Part shown: positions 1 to 12,738 of the stretch, in pieces
Layout of the letters: every line of letters begins with the position of its first letter
Position numbering within the stretch: position 1 is the first letter of the stretch
Notes under the pieces: model-generated
The model's database searches: none
What the model saw: the letters and a program-made list of their open reading frames with translations, nothing else
Told to the model about the DNA's origin: nothing
Made by a program: the position numbers and the translations under genes
Assembly (NCBI GenBank): GCA_019843655.1
Contig: JACDQD010000004.1
Span: 2,542,001-2,606,000 of the forward strand
Origin: Lethocerus indicus
Lineage: Eukaryota > Arthropoda > Insecta > Hemiptera > Belostomatidae
Reading direction: 5' to 3'
DNA length: 64,000 bases

Positions 1-444
1 TTTGTAATATGATTGGGGAAGCACTAGGACAATTCCCTCAGAACGTATGGTTAATGGACCATTCCCCAGGTAGTTTTGAGGGCAAAACTTTAACAGATTT
101 TTAAAAATATTAACCGCACGAACGGTTAATATTAATTAACTCCACTAATACACAATGTCATATGATAGCGTATCGCCAGTGTACAGATACCGTGCCAACA
201 CGATATAAATAAATATACTGTGTCTAGTTAAAAACGTCTAATAAATTTTCCAAATCAACCCGATAACCGATTTTAAAAGGCCTCCGGTCGTATTCGTTCT
301 CGGGATCCGACTACTCGGGTTCGATTGGGTGTTGGGGCCAGGGGGTGGAGGGGTGTAGCGGCACGTCCCTTAAAAATATTTAACGCCCTAATTGATGCCG
401 TGCTTGCGGCCGGGTAATTGACACGAGCCCCGGGTTGTAATTAG

Positions 445-446
<2 letters not shown>
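1..446. other. non-coding, no feature recognised
   Basis: A+T-rich at the left, becoming G+C-rich after about 285. I see no open frame, repeat match or RNA gene that I can support. Confidence 0.5.

Positions 447-491
<45 letters not shown>
447..491. repeat. (GA)n microsatellite
   Basis: Uninterrupted GA dinucleotides for about 45 bases. The purine-rich character continues in degraded form to about 600. The short frames crossing it on both strands owe their Ser/Leu-rich or Arg/Glu-rich composition to the repeat and are not genes. Confidence 0.97.
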
Positions 492-494
<3 letters not shown>

Positions 495-1587
495 TAGAGG
501 AGGGATAGGAGGGAGAGGACAGAGCGGTTCTGAGAGTGGCAGGGGGGGGCGGGGTTTGAGGGAAACAGAGGATGGAAGCAGAGAGAAAGAGAGAGAAAAA
601 AGCAGGTGGAAATTCCTACATACTAAACAGATTAATAACGGTATTGGCCGCCCCACGCGAGAGGCGGCTTACCGCCCTCCAATCCCACCGAATCTTTCAG
701 AGCTCCAGGACCCGAACCCAGCCGACAGTTTAGCGCTGATTTGCATACCTTTCTGAATATTTATGTCCTCCTCATTTTCGTTGCCTAATGGCGGTACGGC
801 GATCGTTTCAAATGTTGAATTCGTCATTTGGCCGTTTTTTTTTTTCAATTTATATTCACCATTCTATCGTTCGAAGCTTAACGATTTACAGGCAAAAGTG
901 GCCACACTTTAAAAAAAAGAAGAAAACAATTCAAAGGATTTCCAGTTTTGGTTTAAAATCTGAATTTTATAATACCACGAATTGGGCAACGAGTGCTGAT
1001 CAATAGATTCTTGTATTATAGATAAGGATGAACAAATAAATTTAGTTTAAATACTGACTTATTGACGACCATTTATAAACGGGAATTGTTTTTTTCTTTG
1101 ATCCGATCGCCTTTTATCAAAGACGTTTTTATCCAGATATTAAGTGAAAAATAACGACACAGATGTTGAATCGCACTCTGGTGGAAAAAATGAATTCTGT
1201 TCTATATTAGATAACACCAACATTTCAATAGTAATTTTAATTATCTGGTCGAGTTAATTAATTTCCTCCCAATTATTTTATCTCGGAGCTTTTAAAAATC
1301 GCATCAAAGTTATTATCGGAGCTGTTGTTCGATCCAAGCTCAACAGCGAGTATTTTCGAGTCAAATTTCATTTTTTTAAACTTTTTCATTCCTACAACTT
1401 AAAAATACGATAAGCGACATTGATATTCGAATAGCACTGCTAACGAGTAGACAATAACGGAGGTGATATTTTCGGCCGTAAGGTCGGAATATACGATCGA
1501 AATCGAAAAATCGCCGATTTATGTTAATATAAGAAACGACAGTACAGAATAAATGCCGAATAAATGTTTTCCATAAATTTCTACCTA

Positions 1588-1776
1588 CTAGAAGTGGAAG
1601 TAGGGCGCGTAGCAGCCCTAAATTACTTTAACAAAAAGTAATTTTTGCGCTGCCTTTCTAATGGCCAATTAGGAGAACGATTTTTTTCTCTTTCCGAAGA
1701 GGGGGTGACGTCTACGGATTATCTTATCCGAGAAACCCGGGTCTCCACCCGGGACCCGAGCCTACTTCCACTCCTA
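1588..1776. mobile_element. candidate short inverted-repeat element (MITE-like)
   Basis: AGTGGAAGTAGG at 1591-1602 is repeated in inverted orientation as CCTACTTCCACT at 1761-1772, and the match extends a few more bases outward with a mismatch. The roughly 160 bases between hold smaller hairpins: CGGAT/ATCCG around 1718-1733, and CCCGGG-containing arms around 1737-1757. There is no coding capacity. I see no second copy in the window and no clear target duplication, so it could also be a chance structure. Confidence 0.35.
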
Positions 1777-4340
1777 ATTTATTTGACCGTGTCCCGGAGA
1801 TGGCGCTAAAGATTCTCTCGGGTTTTATTTTATTTTTTATTTATTTTTTTTTTTTTTCACTGGGCCTACAAACGATATTGAATTATCTCTCCTCCTGTCC
1901 AATTAGAGAGATATCCCGGGCTACTTATCCGGTGTCGCGGCGGGCGCCCATTTGTTCTTCGCCCTACGGGCTACCTGGTCCGACCGACGAACCCGACACA
2001 CACTTTTAAACTAATTCCGAAGGGAAACCAAAAAGTAATTCTAAATTTTGGCTCCGAAAACATTATCACAGACCGTTCGACGTGTACGTTAAATTATCCC
2101 AAATTTAGAAAAACTTCGGTATAGTAGATTAGTGTGGATAATACGGGAAGAGCGGTCAATGCAGGCTTAGTATCACATTAGTATCTGATATTCTGTTAAT
2201 ATTGAAACAAATTAAATATTTAAAAAATGGTACAGTATAGCCAAATTCGGAACAAAATCTTTCTTATAACTCTTGTAACGACAAAATATGTTGCCCCTTT
2301 CCATCATCAAATAAGGTCTGAAATACCATTATTTCTCATTATACACCCGCTCCCCTACTTAAGCATTCACCTATTTCGACATATATATCGTATATTAAAA
2401 AGTTATAATATATTTTCCGACTCGTCTCATTTGTAATTGTAGCACTTATCGTTTGAAGTTCTTTGAATGCTTTGGTTCAACTGGCAGTATTTGGGTACGG
2501 AAAAATCGAGCTCACAATGATGTACGTAAATCATTGAAGCCGTATTTTCTACTAAATGCAACATCGTGGAGTGACTTAATACGCCGATTTCAGATAAATA
2601 ACCTGCGTGCGTTTCATGAAACTCGATCTGAAAGCATCCGTGGAGTGACAGCATCCGCCCGCCGCCCCTCCCCCTCTCACCGGCTGCATTCTAATCCTGG
2701 CTCCCAATGCACTCTCCATTATCAATTTCGTTTCCTCTTTTTTTATCCTCCCCGTTTTACAAACTCGTATTATGATGTTTCACCGAAACGGACGTGCAGG
2801 CGATATGGCGTGCTATCGGTCTGGCACGCAACCGAGACAAGTGCGCAAGTTAGCGCGCGAGATTTGTTTCAGAGCAATGGAAAATTGCTCTGCAGCTGAA
2901 AAACGAAATTCTACAAGAATTTTACATCCCGTCATTGAATCTGAACGGCCCGAGAAACTGCCCAAACATTGAACTGTTGGAATTTTGTAATTGTAATAAA
3001 TCGAAAATGCAGTTTAAAGTGTTTACACGAAGTTGCGAATTGTAGAGAATACCGGGTGGAATGCTCTATTAACAAATTTTGCTGAGAAACCTCTCCTGGA
3101 CACACTCCAACTGTACCATTATATGAAACTCTTTTAAAATGGACGCGTCAATTCTGAAAAGGGAGCGGAGGTTTTTCTTTTTTCCGATTGTTCGACTACA
3201 GCACAAGTTGTGTGAAACGACCTGCCGAGTTTTCGGTCTTCGAATTATACGTTGTCTTTTTTCCCGAGCCGCGCCATTATTATTTCGCCTGATTAAATCC
3301 GACGTCGGCCGCGGAAATAAAGTCAGAAAAAAAAGGGAGCAATTTGGACGCTGACGGGCTTTTTAGGATTGACAATTCTTGGACCGGGGGGGGGCGAGGG
3401 GCGCTAATTAGCAAAGCCGGGGCCGACTAACGAGTCCGTCTCTCCGCGTCGTAAACGGACGGCGACCGGCCAAATATTAATATCGTTATTATATCGTTTC
3501 CGAAAGCATATAACAGTTTGTGCTGTTTTTTTTTTATCCCTATTTTGACTCGGCCACCCCTAATTACGGCGGGCGAAAGACGTCTCATTTTTTTTGGACG
3601 GTCGTAATTTCGGCTGGCGGCCCGACGTCAAACAACTTGACAAACTAATCGCACCCGTCACAGTAGGCTGAAAATGAAAAATTAAAATCATTTCATCGGT
3701 CCATCTTTTCTTTTTCACTTCGTCTGGTTTTGAAAAATTTAATTCGCGAAAAAATAATCAAATCCGGTTTATTTATCGGGCGCCGACGGAAGAGAGGACA
3801 TCACGGAAGTCATATATGTATATGTGCATATAAAAGTTAGGAAAATAAGCTTCGCTAAACAACCCAGCGTAATAGCTATGACTCGACTGTCTCGGAGGGT
3901 GACACGACTAAACGCAGATAATATATAATATTTCAGGTGATATATGAATTAGTCATTCATTTTGTGTAATAATGGAAACCGTCCGATTTCAATACATTAG
4001 TACTGTTATTCAATTGAATGAAAGTTGGCTTGTTCTGTTCTCCAGATACGATATTAAGTTTTTATTGATCAATTTTTACACTAAAAATTGATTTATCTCT
4101 AGATATTAAAAGTATTTTCAACGCTCAGTGTCATTTTCACGATGCGCAGTATTTTTTTTTAATGGTACTGACTACACGAGTCGAATTAATTCTACAGCCG
4201 TTATTCGATATGAGCCGACCGCAAGAACAGGAAGCGGACACCGATTCTTTGTACTTAGCAGTAGAATTTTGGCGCCGGACCGGCGCTCCGAACGTGCTTG
4301 ATATTCGGAAATAATCCTCGTTGCGTCTCCGTCTCCGGGC
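1777..4340. other. non-coding, no gene recognised
   Basis: Mixed A+T-rich DNA with a G-run near 3387-3400. The frame at 2453-2899 (148 codons) has no recognisable domain, and its composition gives no reason to call it coding. I see no repeat shared with the rest of the window. Confidence 0.5.
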
Positions 4341-4347
4341 TAATGCT

Positions 4348-4381
4348 AGGAGGAGGAGGAGGAGGAGGAGGAGGAGGAGGA
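4348..4381. repeat. (AGG)n microsatellite
   Basis: About eleven AGG triplets. They give poly-Arg on the + strand and poly-Pro or poly-Leu on the - strand, which explains the overlapping low-complexity frames on both strands here. Confidence 0.97.
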
Positions 4382-4389
4382 TCTTCTGG

Positions 4390-5905
4390 GGCAGCGCGGG
4401 CACGGGCCAGAAAACGGCTGCCAACTGGGCAAAGAATTTGGCACGCACAGTGAAATCTAATGAAACCGTGAAACCGAACAACAAAAGCGGACCAGATCTT
4501 CGGCCGAATTCGGTACGTGTACCTCCACGTACGCGTATTTTTCACTAATCGCCTCGCCGTAGACGGATATAGCCAAATGTTTTTGTGCGGACGCGAACAA
4601 GGAAGACGCCGAATGTGCTGGGTACCATCCTGTGAAAAAGAAACTTGCGTATTACACAAATATAATAAATCCTAATTAAATCTGTTTCCGAGTATTGTGT
4701 CCTCCGATAGCAAATATTTTTATAGACGTTCAGAAAACCTGTTTTCTGCTCTGTGAGTGGTTGGAATATCCCGTTCGCCTGTACAATGCCGAGGCATATT
4801 TTTAAATAACAATATAAGGTGGCAAAAGGAAGTACACTTGCAGATCTTAAGGATATGCTCATTGTTTTATACCATTGATTCCCAAAGTGGTCCAGGCGGA
4901 CCCCCAGTGGTCGAGTTAGATCTCCAATCTTCACATTTTTTGTCGAGTTTTGGGAATATGGTAGAAATGTAACTGCAGGGGAACCAGCAAAATTTTTAAA
5001 GCAGTCTATGGGAAAAAAACAGTTTGGCAACTTAGGTTTTATACAAACCTCCTGGTGACGGATGAAAGCTGAACGTCGTCCATTTTCGGACTGCACGGGT
5101 TTCACCTTCTTTGTTTCGCTTAAAAAATTACGTAGAGTTGCAATCCGAAAAACCTGTCAAATATAGCGACTTATCCATAATTCTTTCACATCAAATACCC
5201 CGCGTCAGTATTTATCAATGCAGGTTCTATAGATGATTTAGAAGAATTAAAACGTCGGGGAACCGATTCAAAGTCCCGAATCGCTTCGGTGGATTTAATT
5301 AGAGGTCGACATTGGAGTGAGAGACAACGCAATTTAAAGTGTACTCCGATTTGCATCTGCAGCTCAAATGGCCTACAAACAAACAGTCGGTGAAATGCAT
5401 TTAAAGACCCACTTGGCATCATCGGGGAAGTTACGATCGGGACCGAGTTTCGATTTGCGCTCCGAAGCTAAAGTTAGGGTGATTGTATATAGAACAAACA
5501 GGTAGAGTCTTAAAAAGTTTTGACCGGACCTTGATAAAGTTTGATGGCCCTCTCCGGCCCGGTGTTAAATGTAAATGCGCGGCCCGGAGAAAGTACCCAA
5601 TCAAACTAGAATTGCCGTACTTTAACTGTCGCGAAGCCCGACTGCTCGAAATTGAATTTTAAATAAATTTAAATTTACGACTCAGTAAAACATTTAAACA
5701 GCCGTGTACCTCACATCGTTAAATGTTTCCCATTAGCCCGGCAATTATCGTCCTGCTCTTTGTAATTTTCAGTTCTCTATAACAAGAAAATACTGAGTTT
5801 TAAATATTACGATGAGTGTAAGGGGAGTCCTCTAAATTATCTATCTCAGTCCTTCAAGTTCCTGGACACTTCAATAAATCCTTGCCGGAGGGGAACACAT
5901 GTTTT
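4390..5905. other. non-coding, no gene recognised
   Basis: The minus-strand frame at 4545-5105 (186 codons) is the longest in the window, but it matches no family I know. The short inverted pair ATTCCCAAA/TTTGGGAAT at 4877-4957 beside 'agtggtcc' recalls hAT transposon ends; this is too weak to call an element. Confidence 0.45.
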
Positions 5906-5913
5906 ACATATGT

Positions 5914-5999
5914 CTGAAACCGGTCTAGGAAAAGACCAAACCACCGAGAGGAGACAGAAGCACACGAAATATACGGTATTAGCCGAACACCAAAATAAA
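5914..5999 (+). mobile_element. foldback repeat family, 5'-truncated fragment
   Basis: Begins at GAAACCGGTCTAGG and continues through the family's AGACCAAACC arm, GAGAGGAGACAGA and a diverged 'acgaaatctacggtatt' tail. The core half carrying CTGAAGA and the GGC/GCC stem is missing. It overlaps a short open frame with no meaning. Orientation matches the copies at 7.8, 15.9 and 57.9 kb. Confidence 0.75.
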
Positions 6000-7794
6000 A
6001 TCGACATTTGGAAACGAATCTCAACCTATAGAAAGGATACGAGCGGAGACAAATTTCAAGAATTTACCGAAATTGACGAATCGCGGAATTATAAAACCTA
6101 GAGAAGAAATTTTGGCCATTAGTCATGGATATTCGCAATTAATATCAGGGAAATGCGAAAATAATATCTCATTAAACGAAGGATAAAATTAGTCAGCGAC
6201 CTCATTTATGAGCGCAAATAACGTTTAGTTTAATTATTATTTTGGGTTTGAAGTCGGTACACTTAATGCCAATTATGCAACTAATGAAAGCAAAAAGATA
6301 ATATATATTTATTATATACAGAGACAGACACAGAAATATAGGCGTCAATATGATCGCGTGTCGAGAATATTTAGTTGGGGGGGCGGGGAAATAATATTAC
6401 ACGAGTATAATGATACGTATTAATGTGAAAAGCGCCGCAGTCGCTTATTTCGAGGCGAGGCGCATTTAAGCCGGCCTTTGCACTTTTATGCAACACAACT
6501 CGTACGTGAATTTCATAACGGTCCCTGGAGCGCATTTTTTTTTTCACTCCGGACAGATTCAATTTCAGTCATTCTCACCGAGGCATTCGAAAACCTGGTT
6601 ATACAGGCTGTGTGCTATAGATCTGAGGTCATTTTTCGAACGAAATCGGATTTACGGACGTCGTTGATTAATTTATATTACTGCCATTTAGTTCAATTAT
6701 ACGTGTATGAGCCGTCTTAAGAAGGATAGAAAAAAGAAAATTTACTGTTACCCCATACGGTCGGGAAACAAAACGAAATACCACACTTGAATTGCGTACA
6801 CATAATCGGTTCTTTATAATGTTCGTGAGCCATAACGGGCGTGTGAAAATGGAAAAATTTAAAGGGAAAATAGATTGGTTTTCTCCACGATTGGAGAAGG
6901 TTCATTATACCACATAAGGTCGTTGGGCGTGCGGGCTTACCACGCTGTATTATCGCTTACCGTCCTCTCAATAGCAATTCGTGTACAGTAAAATAATTAA
7001 ACCGTCAAAATTTACTTTCCTTAAATGCTCTAGGCAATTGTCTTTATTAAAAATTAATGTTAATATGCTGTAAACTGCTTTATCTTTGGTACAACCCTCG
7101 TTACCCAACATATGACTCTGTCTCTGATACGTCTTAAGAAGTGGCTTTACCCACGATGTACGGTTTTCCAATTCGGTGTCTTTTGCCTAAAAGTCTTGCA
7201 GTTAAAAATGACCGGATTACTCAGGAAAAACTATTGTACGGGATCGGATCGTTGGGAAAACGATATCATGCTCCGGTCGCCCTAAAAGAATTGTTTGATT
7301 TTTCCCCCCTAGCGAAAGGCTGCTATGTCGGCGTTACGTTCCGAAGAATTCCCAGCGGGAGAAATGCCGGCCGGGGAATCGTCAAACGACAATCCGGGTA
7401 TCGAGGATTGGGCCCTAATTCGAGCGGGTCCTTTGAGGAGTCGGCCCTTTGAAAGCCGCCCCGTCCTCCCGGTGGATCTTTATCTGGCACTCATTACAGG
7501 CGTCACCCGACTCTGTACCCCTCCGACCCTGGGCCCCGTTTAGTACTTGTCATCCCCGATTAAATGGAAGCCAGTCCCAGATATTGGCTCGTCCCTTGTC
7601 TCGCCCATTTATTATATTTAATTGGTGACCGGCCGGCACACCGGCACCGATTGATTTCGCTTCAACCGCCCTCCGCCGGTTCTCACACTCGGGGAAAGCG
7701 CCCCATCACCAGCGGCCTTCCACTGTTTTATTACAACAAGATATTTCTCCGGTTATTGGAGAGGAGATTTTATAACTTAAATATAATAACGGGA
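6000..7794. other. non-coding, no gene recognised
   Basis: A+T-rich to about 7140, then more G+C-rich. The frame at 7141-7452 (103 codons) ends in a Gly/Arg-rich run without a known domain. No RNA gene or repeat recognised. Confidence 0.45.
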
Positions 7795-7985
7795 CAACCA
7801 CCACAGTGCGAGCGGCAGTGACGATGCCGGTGAGCATGTCCGAAACAACAATCCAAAGTGACTAACTGAAGATGGCGAACAGCCGAAACCGGTCTAGCAA
7901 AAGACGAAACCAGCGAGAGGAGACAGAAAAACTCGAAATCTACGGTATTCCAACCCATCGCAGACCACAAAACAGGTATTCTAAA
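7795..7985 (+). mobile_element. foldback repeat family, copy A
   Basis: Family features in order: 'acaaccaccacag', a GGCAGTGA segment, ATCCAAAGTG, CTGAAGA (7866-7872), a GGC/GCC stem, GAAACCGGTCT (7885-7895), the 3' arm AGACGAAACCAGCGAGAGG (7902-7920), GAGACAG, then the tail CGAAATCTACGGTATTCC...ACAAAACAGGTATT. The left inverted arm (TGTCTCCTCTCGCTGG) is absent, so the copy is 5'-truncated. Bases flanking CTGAAGA no longer pair well with TAGC after GGTC, so a hammerhead-like stem I is not kept here. No protein is encoded. Confidence 0.85.
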
Positions 7986-10317
7986 CTAATTTAAAGACAA
8001 TAACAAATGTAATCTGATTAAAATGGAAGAAAATAATGTTTCCATACACTAACACAGAAATAAGAGATAAATCATGCTTATTTTTAATAGATTTTGATAA
8101 TAATAAGAGAAGCAAATTATAATTAAAGCCTCGCATAAATAATGCCGAAACTCATGTGCTTTCTTCAATGATTTCTTCCTTTTATATTATGTCACAACTA
8201 CAATTTTTTATAATTATATCTAGTGACAGAGCGATGAAATGTGCTTTGGTCGGAGATTCCGACAAAAGTCTCCTGACTGGATGTTCTAACATAAGCTTTG
8301 TTCTGAAGTTAATGAAGACATTAATTTTTTAATGAAACCTTCGTGTAAATATAAAGAGCTCGGTCTGTAAGCAGCCTAAATCCACACTACTTCCTAACAA
8401 TGACGAATAACGGAGTAGGCGTCTATTATAAGGAGTGTGTAATGAGTGCTGCAAGCAGTAGTTGCAGACTTTCGCCGTGCAGTAGACCGAATTTCAACCG
8501 GGCAAGACGGAAAATTTCAGTTGCAAAACGGCGTAAAAGTCGCCAAATGCCTCCGAGTAGCGAAAGAATGCCGGCCAATAACGCGGGCGGCCACACAACA
8601 GAAGCGTGGACCGAATTTCGGTTACGAGTAGAAAGATTTCGGCGTTCGCCGGCCGATACCTTTCACTCAAATAAATTTCATTTCGAGCCGCGAAACCGCC
8701 GGTTTCATAAGCGAGGAGCCGGCCGCCGGCCGTAAACGCCGAATCCTTTTCGTGTTTCCGCTAATTGCGGCCGGCTAATTCGTCATTATGTCGCTATTTA
8801 TTGACCGAGGGGAGCCAGACCGTAAATAAACTGCAAAGCTAAGTGCTTTTTCCCGATTCAGAGGATATTTCATACTGTTAATTACTTGAAATTTGTAAAC
8901 TCCAAATATTTAATTACTCTGAACTGGCATTCCCCAATTGAAATTTGTCTCCACTTTTAATTATTAAAAGTGATAATTATTGTAGTTAAAGTGTACAAAC
9001 TTGCCGATGTTAATTTAATACCTCATCTATTGTTTATGTATTAGGCAATGTAAATAATGAACATTTAAATTTTAATTAAAATTCGACAGAATCTGAAGTA
9101 ATTATTTATGGTGGGTAAATTGTTGTCAGTATATACGATATTTCATACAGAAGGGATTTTACGAACCCAACTAAAATATTTTTATAATATGAGCCGCGTT
9201 TTACTAGTTAATATTCAAAATCATATTTGTCGTAAAATACAAAATAGAATTTTGAACTACACCTCTCTTTTATTGTTAATTGTTGTCGGATTTTTCAATA
9301 ATTCTGTGTATATGTATGCGTAAATTGGAGATATACAATCTAGGCTTATATTTGTCACTTCAAAAAATATTCAAATCACTCCTTCCGCGGTTGTCTTTTA
9401 TAGCGGAATACGTTTCATTGCAGGCATTTTACTGCTTGTTTTACTCATTATTCACTTTTTATAATACCCCTTTTATTGGACGCCAACTCCATTATTCATA
9501 ATAATTGGGAAACGCGGGATTTAGTTTCCTTAAAGGGAGAAAGCTTTATATTTGCATGAAGGCTTTATTGCAAAATAAAGAAGTCAGAAGTAACGCCTGT
9601 CCATCGACGAGTGGACATTAATAATTTTATTACATGCCCCCACCCCCTTAAGCCGTATATGTCGTGACCGTAAAACTGTATTTAGTGGGGAGTCTCGTGT
9701 ATGTTTTACGGTATAACTGAAAGTTTTCGAACACAATGTTGCAACCAGAAACGAGTCTACGTTTTGTGCGCCCCTCCCCCGCTTTAATGACGGTCAATTT
9801 TACATAAACGAGACTATAAATTGCGAAATAATTATTTCCTCCTGCCTGTCTTCGGGAGTAAGTAAAATTGGCGTTTTGGTGGTTAAGAGAGTCGTAGATG
9901 GTGAAGTGGGGGCGGGGGCTACTGATGATATATTCAATTCTGACCGTTACGCCCAAACGTTTATTACTGGGGGTACGGCGACGTCCTGATTACCCGGAGG
10001 CACCTAAACGCGTACTGGCCATTGGACGCAATAAAACCCCTTTAACGACAGTTCCGGGGGTTCCCAACTGGGCCGATCGTAAAATAAGTTCAATGTTTCT
10101 GAGTTGCACCTCGTGTCAGATGCACGAGCAGAAAGGCCAACTGCACAGAGAAAACAGGTATTGGATTCAGTCACGCCCAATATACGACTGAGACAGTTTA
10201 AATCACGGAAAGAAACTGTATATAAAATATGGCTTAAAAACCGAAAATTTGACAATGGAACTTACCTGAGAAGGCGTCCATCGCAAATTGGCCGACGCTA
10301 AAATTTTCAAAATTAAA
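7986..10317. other. non-coding, A+T-rich with one G+C-rich patch
   Basis: G+C-rich at about 8560-8790, otherwise A+T-rich. Open frames (8400-8735, 9648-9956, 9898-10191) are short and unrecognisable. I see no RNA gene or repeat. Confidence 0.45.
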
Positions 10318-10574
10318 GTAAAGTAGTTCAAAGTAGTTCAAAGAGTTCAAAGTGCAGTTGCAGTTCAAAGTGCAGTTCAAATGCAGTTCAAAGTTCAAAA
10401 GTAGTTCAAAGTGTTCAGTTCAAAGTGCAGTTCAAAGTGCAGTTCAAAGTGCAGTTCAAAGTGCAGTTCAAAGTGCAGTTCAAAGTGCAGTTCAAAGTGC
10501 AGTTCAAAGTGCAGTTCAAAGTGCAGTTCAAAGTGCAGTTCAAAGTGCAATTCAAAGTGCAATTCAAAGTTCAG
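10318..10574. repeat. 12-bp minisatellite, unit AGTTCAAAGTGC
   Basis: A regular block of thirteen 12-mers runs from 10417 to 10572. The last two units carry AATT in place of AGTT. A degenerate block with odd spacing (GTTCAAA, GTAGTTCAAA) precedes it from about 10318. Because 12 is a multiple of three and the unit lacks stops on the + strand, it reads as a tetrapeptide repeat (SAVQ, SKCS or FKVQ) in all three forward frames; this is an artefact of unit length and not evidence of coding. Each unit plus the next base reads AGTTCA-A-AGTGCA, a DR1-like nuclear-receptor arrangement, and contains TTCAAAG, the reverse complement of a TCF-type CTTTGAA core. Confidence 0.97.
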
Positions 10575-12447
10575 TATTTTTTATTATGTAACTTTCACCG
10601 ACTACGATAATAACATTGTGCTCACTGCAAATATATTTAGTCTTAATACTCACGCATATAAAAATAGAGGGGTCCGAAATAACCTATTGTACACATTGTC
10701 TTTAGTATCGGATACCATTATAATTAAAATATTGGTGGTACCATTTAATGAAGTAAATTAATTTTTTTAGGTGGATTCCTGGCATAAACTGAAAATAAAT
10801 TATAATAATTCAATTGAAAATAATTGAATCGAGTAGAGTCCAAGCACTCACGGTCTATGGTTTTGACCTTAATGGTTTATGACGTACGGGGAGAAGGAGC
10901 GTTTAGTGTACAATGCTTCCAATACTGGGGGTAAATAATCATACCGGGTTTACGATTTGCTTCTGTGCTGGGAAGAATACAAAGGGAACAGTGGGGCTGG
11001 AGGATGGTGGGCGGTATCCGGGAGGCATGAAAAAACAATTACCGCAGAGAAGTCAGCCGGGCTTTCTCGAAGAGGCTCTGTATTTCTCCAGCAGAGATGC
11101 GCTTGAGAAGTTGTTTTTCGGGGCAGCGAGGGCATTGTCGAGGGCATTGTCGGTAACCGGGGCCAATACATATTCCATTAGGGGGCGGGGGCGGCCCCGT
11201 GAACAATGAATACCCCGTCCAGGTAGGAGGTCCGAGCTCATCGTTTTTGCATTTATGACAGCCCCTTAACAGTGTTTGACCGCTGAAACCGCCTCAAATA
11301 ATGCCCGCTCCCCCGGTTTCAATACCACCGACTATTTCCTCAAACACACCCCTCGGATACCCCTCAACTCCGACTCCCGGCTCATGACAATGGCCGGAAA
11401 AGATGAGAAGTGGCCTCTGGAAACGTCTTGAGTTTTTCAAAAGATGCGGTCGAAACTGCAGAATGCCTGTTTTTCGATAGGTCTACACTGTGAAAACGCC
11501 TTTTGTGCCCCTCGACATCGGTTGGCCAATACATTATTTCGAGTGGCAATACAAGAAAATAGCAGAAACCAAGGCTAGAAGAGTGGAATCGCTTGCATTG
11601 ATATTCAACGGACTATATACTTGAAACTGTTATTTTTTATTCAAATATTTACCGCTATAATAAGGTTTTAATCTTAGGCTAAACGCAATGACTGATATTA
11701 ATATAGAACCCTTTGTTCTGGAGTGGTTCTACGAGCCAAAATAAAAATTCCTAAAATTTGAAAATCAATCTGAAACTTCGCATCCAAAGGACATAAAGTA
11801 CCTATAACCTGTTGTTCCACTTTATATATTATTCTAAGTTATATATACTTCAGAACCAAGGTATATTGATATATGGGCCAAAATTACCGGTGTGGATCCT
11901 TTAGGATTCATTTTCAAAATTTAATAACGGCAATCTTGATATCGATAAAATTAATAAGCATATCAGGCCTCGTAAGTTATTTCAGACGTGGAGAGTATTT
12001 ATAAAAAAAAAATCGGCGATTCTCAAGAAGGCCATCGTTAGGAGAAAATAAATTTCGATCATTGTGTAACCACGCCCGTTGTGCGATCTCAGAGTGTGTT
12101 CGTGGCAACAACGAAAACACCCTAAAAAAAAAATTAATTGAATTGGTGGTAGTAATTCTTTGTTCGTAATTTATTGGTTAATGCGTATTAATGAAATAAC
12201 CATTTTAGGGTTACGTGAAGTAGTCGAGCCAGTTTTTAGGCCGACGATCTCCTGATTTTGGCTGGGCCAATATGTAGTGGGATAATGCGATATATAATAT
12301 AATGAAATTACAAATAAAACGGCGTCCCTGATTCAATGGCGGAAGGCCTAATTGACGACGGCGGGAGACATTAAATTGCGAACATTATGATTTTTTTTTC
12401 AATCACAGGTTCAATCCCCAGATGAACTGCGGTAGTTAAATAATAAC
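10575..12447. other. non-coding, no gene recognised
   Basis: A+T-rich apart from a G+C-richer part near 10990-11400. The overlapping short frames at 10913-11241 lie on both strands and have no known domain. Confidence 0.45.
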
Positions 12448-12738
12448 AAAATCCAAACTTTACGGTCCTAAATATTGAGGCAAATAAACGATACACCCCC
12501 TACAATGTTTTTTTGAGACCTCGCCGTACAATAATTTAATTTCACATAGGAATCGATGGTACAAACCCTGCTATCTTCCGACATTCCGAAAGTTCCTTAC
12601 AGACGCCTGGAAATGGTTAAAGGTGTAAAAAAATAAATAAAATAAGGGGGAAAGCCAGTGGGGTTCTCCTCAATTATTGTCGTACATCAATGTTGCTTGT
12701 TGTAATTTACAGTAGTGACAATAAGATAGTGGAAAAAG
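12448..12738 (+). repeat. unclassified dispersed repeat R, copy 1
   Basis: Shares three collinear blocks with 37156-37386 in the same orientation: AAAATCCAAACTTTAC followed by an AATATT-AGG segment; TACAAACCCT with CATTCC and GTTCC; and a CATCAAT...TTTACAGT-GTGACAATA-GTGGAAAAA end. The spacer between blocks differs by insertions and deletions. No coding frame or inverted termini are visible. The class is unknown; a SINE-like or MITE remnant is possible. Confidence 0.75.

Noticed and set aside
4870..4960. hAT-like end 'attcccaaagtggtcc' with an inverse 9-mer
   Set aside because: The inverted match is only nine bases, there is no 8-bp target duplication and no second copy in the window.
4545..5105. 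186-codon minus-strand frame, the longest in the window
   Set aside because: No recognisable domain. Other frames overlap it, and this length is expected by chance in 64 kb.
7770..7970. Similar peptides on the minus strand of several foldback copies (RGWNTVDF, FARPVSA)
   Set aside because: The likeness comes from shared nucleotide sequence. Frames shift and stop at different points between copies, so there is no sign of coding.
10104..10301. Homeodomain-like peptide KIWLKNRKF
   Set aside because: Resembles the third helix of a homeodomain for a few residues only. The N-terminal helices are absent and the frame is 65 codons.
10352..10761. Repetitive open frames (SAVQ, SKCS and FKVQ repeats)
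   Set aside because: All three forward frames stay open because the 12-bp minisatellite unit is divisible by three and has no stop. There is no start context or flanking coding signal.
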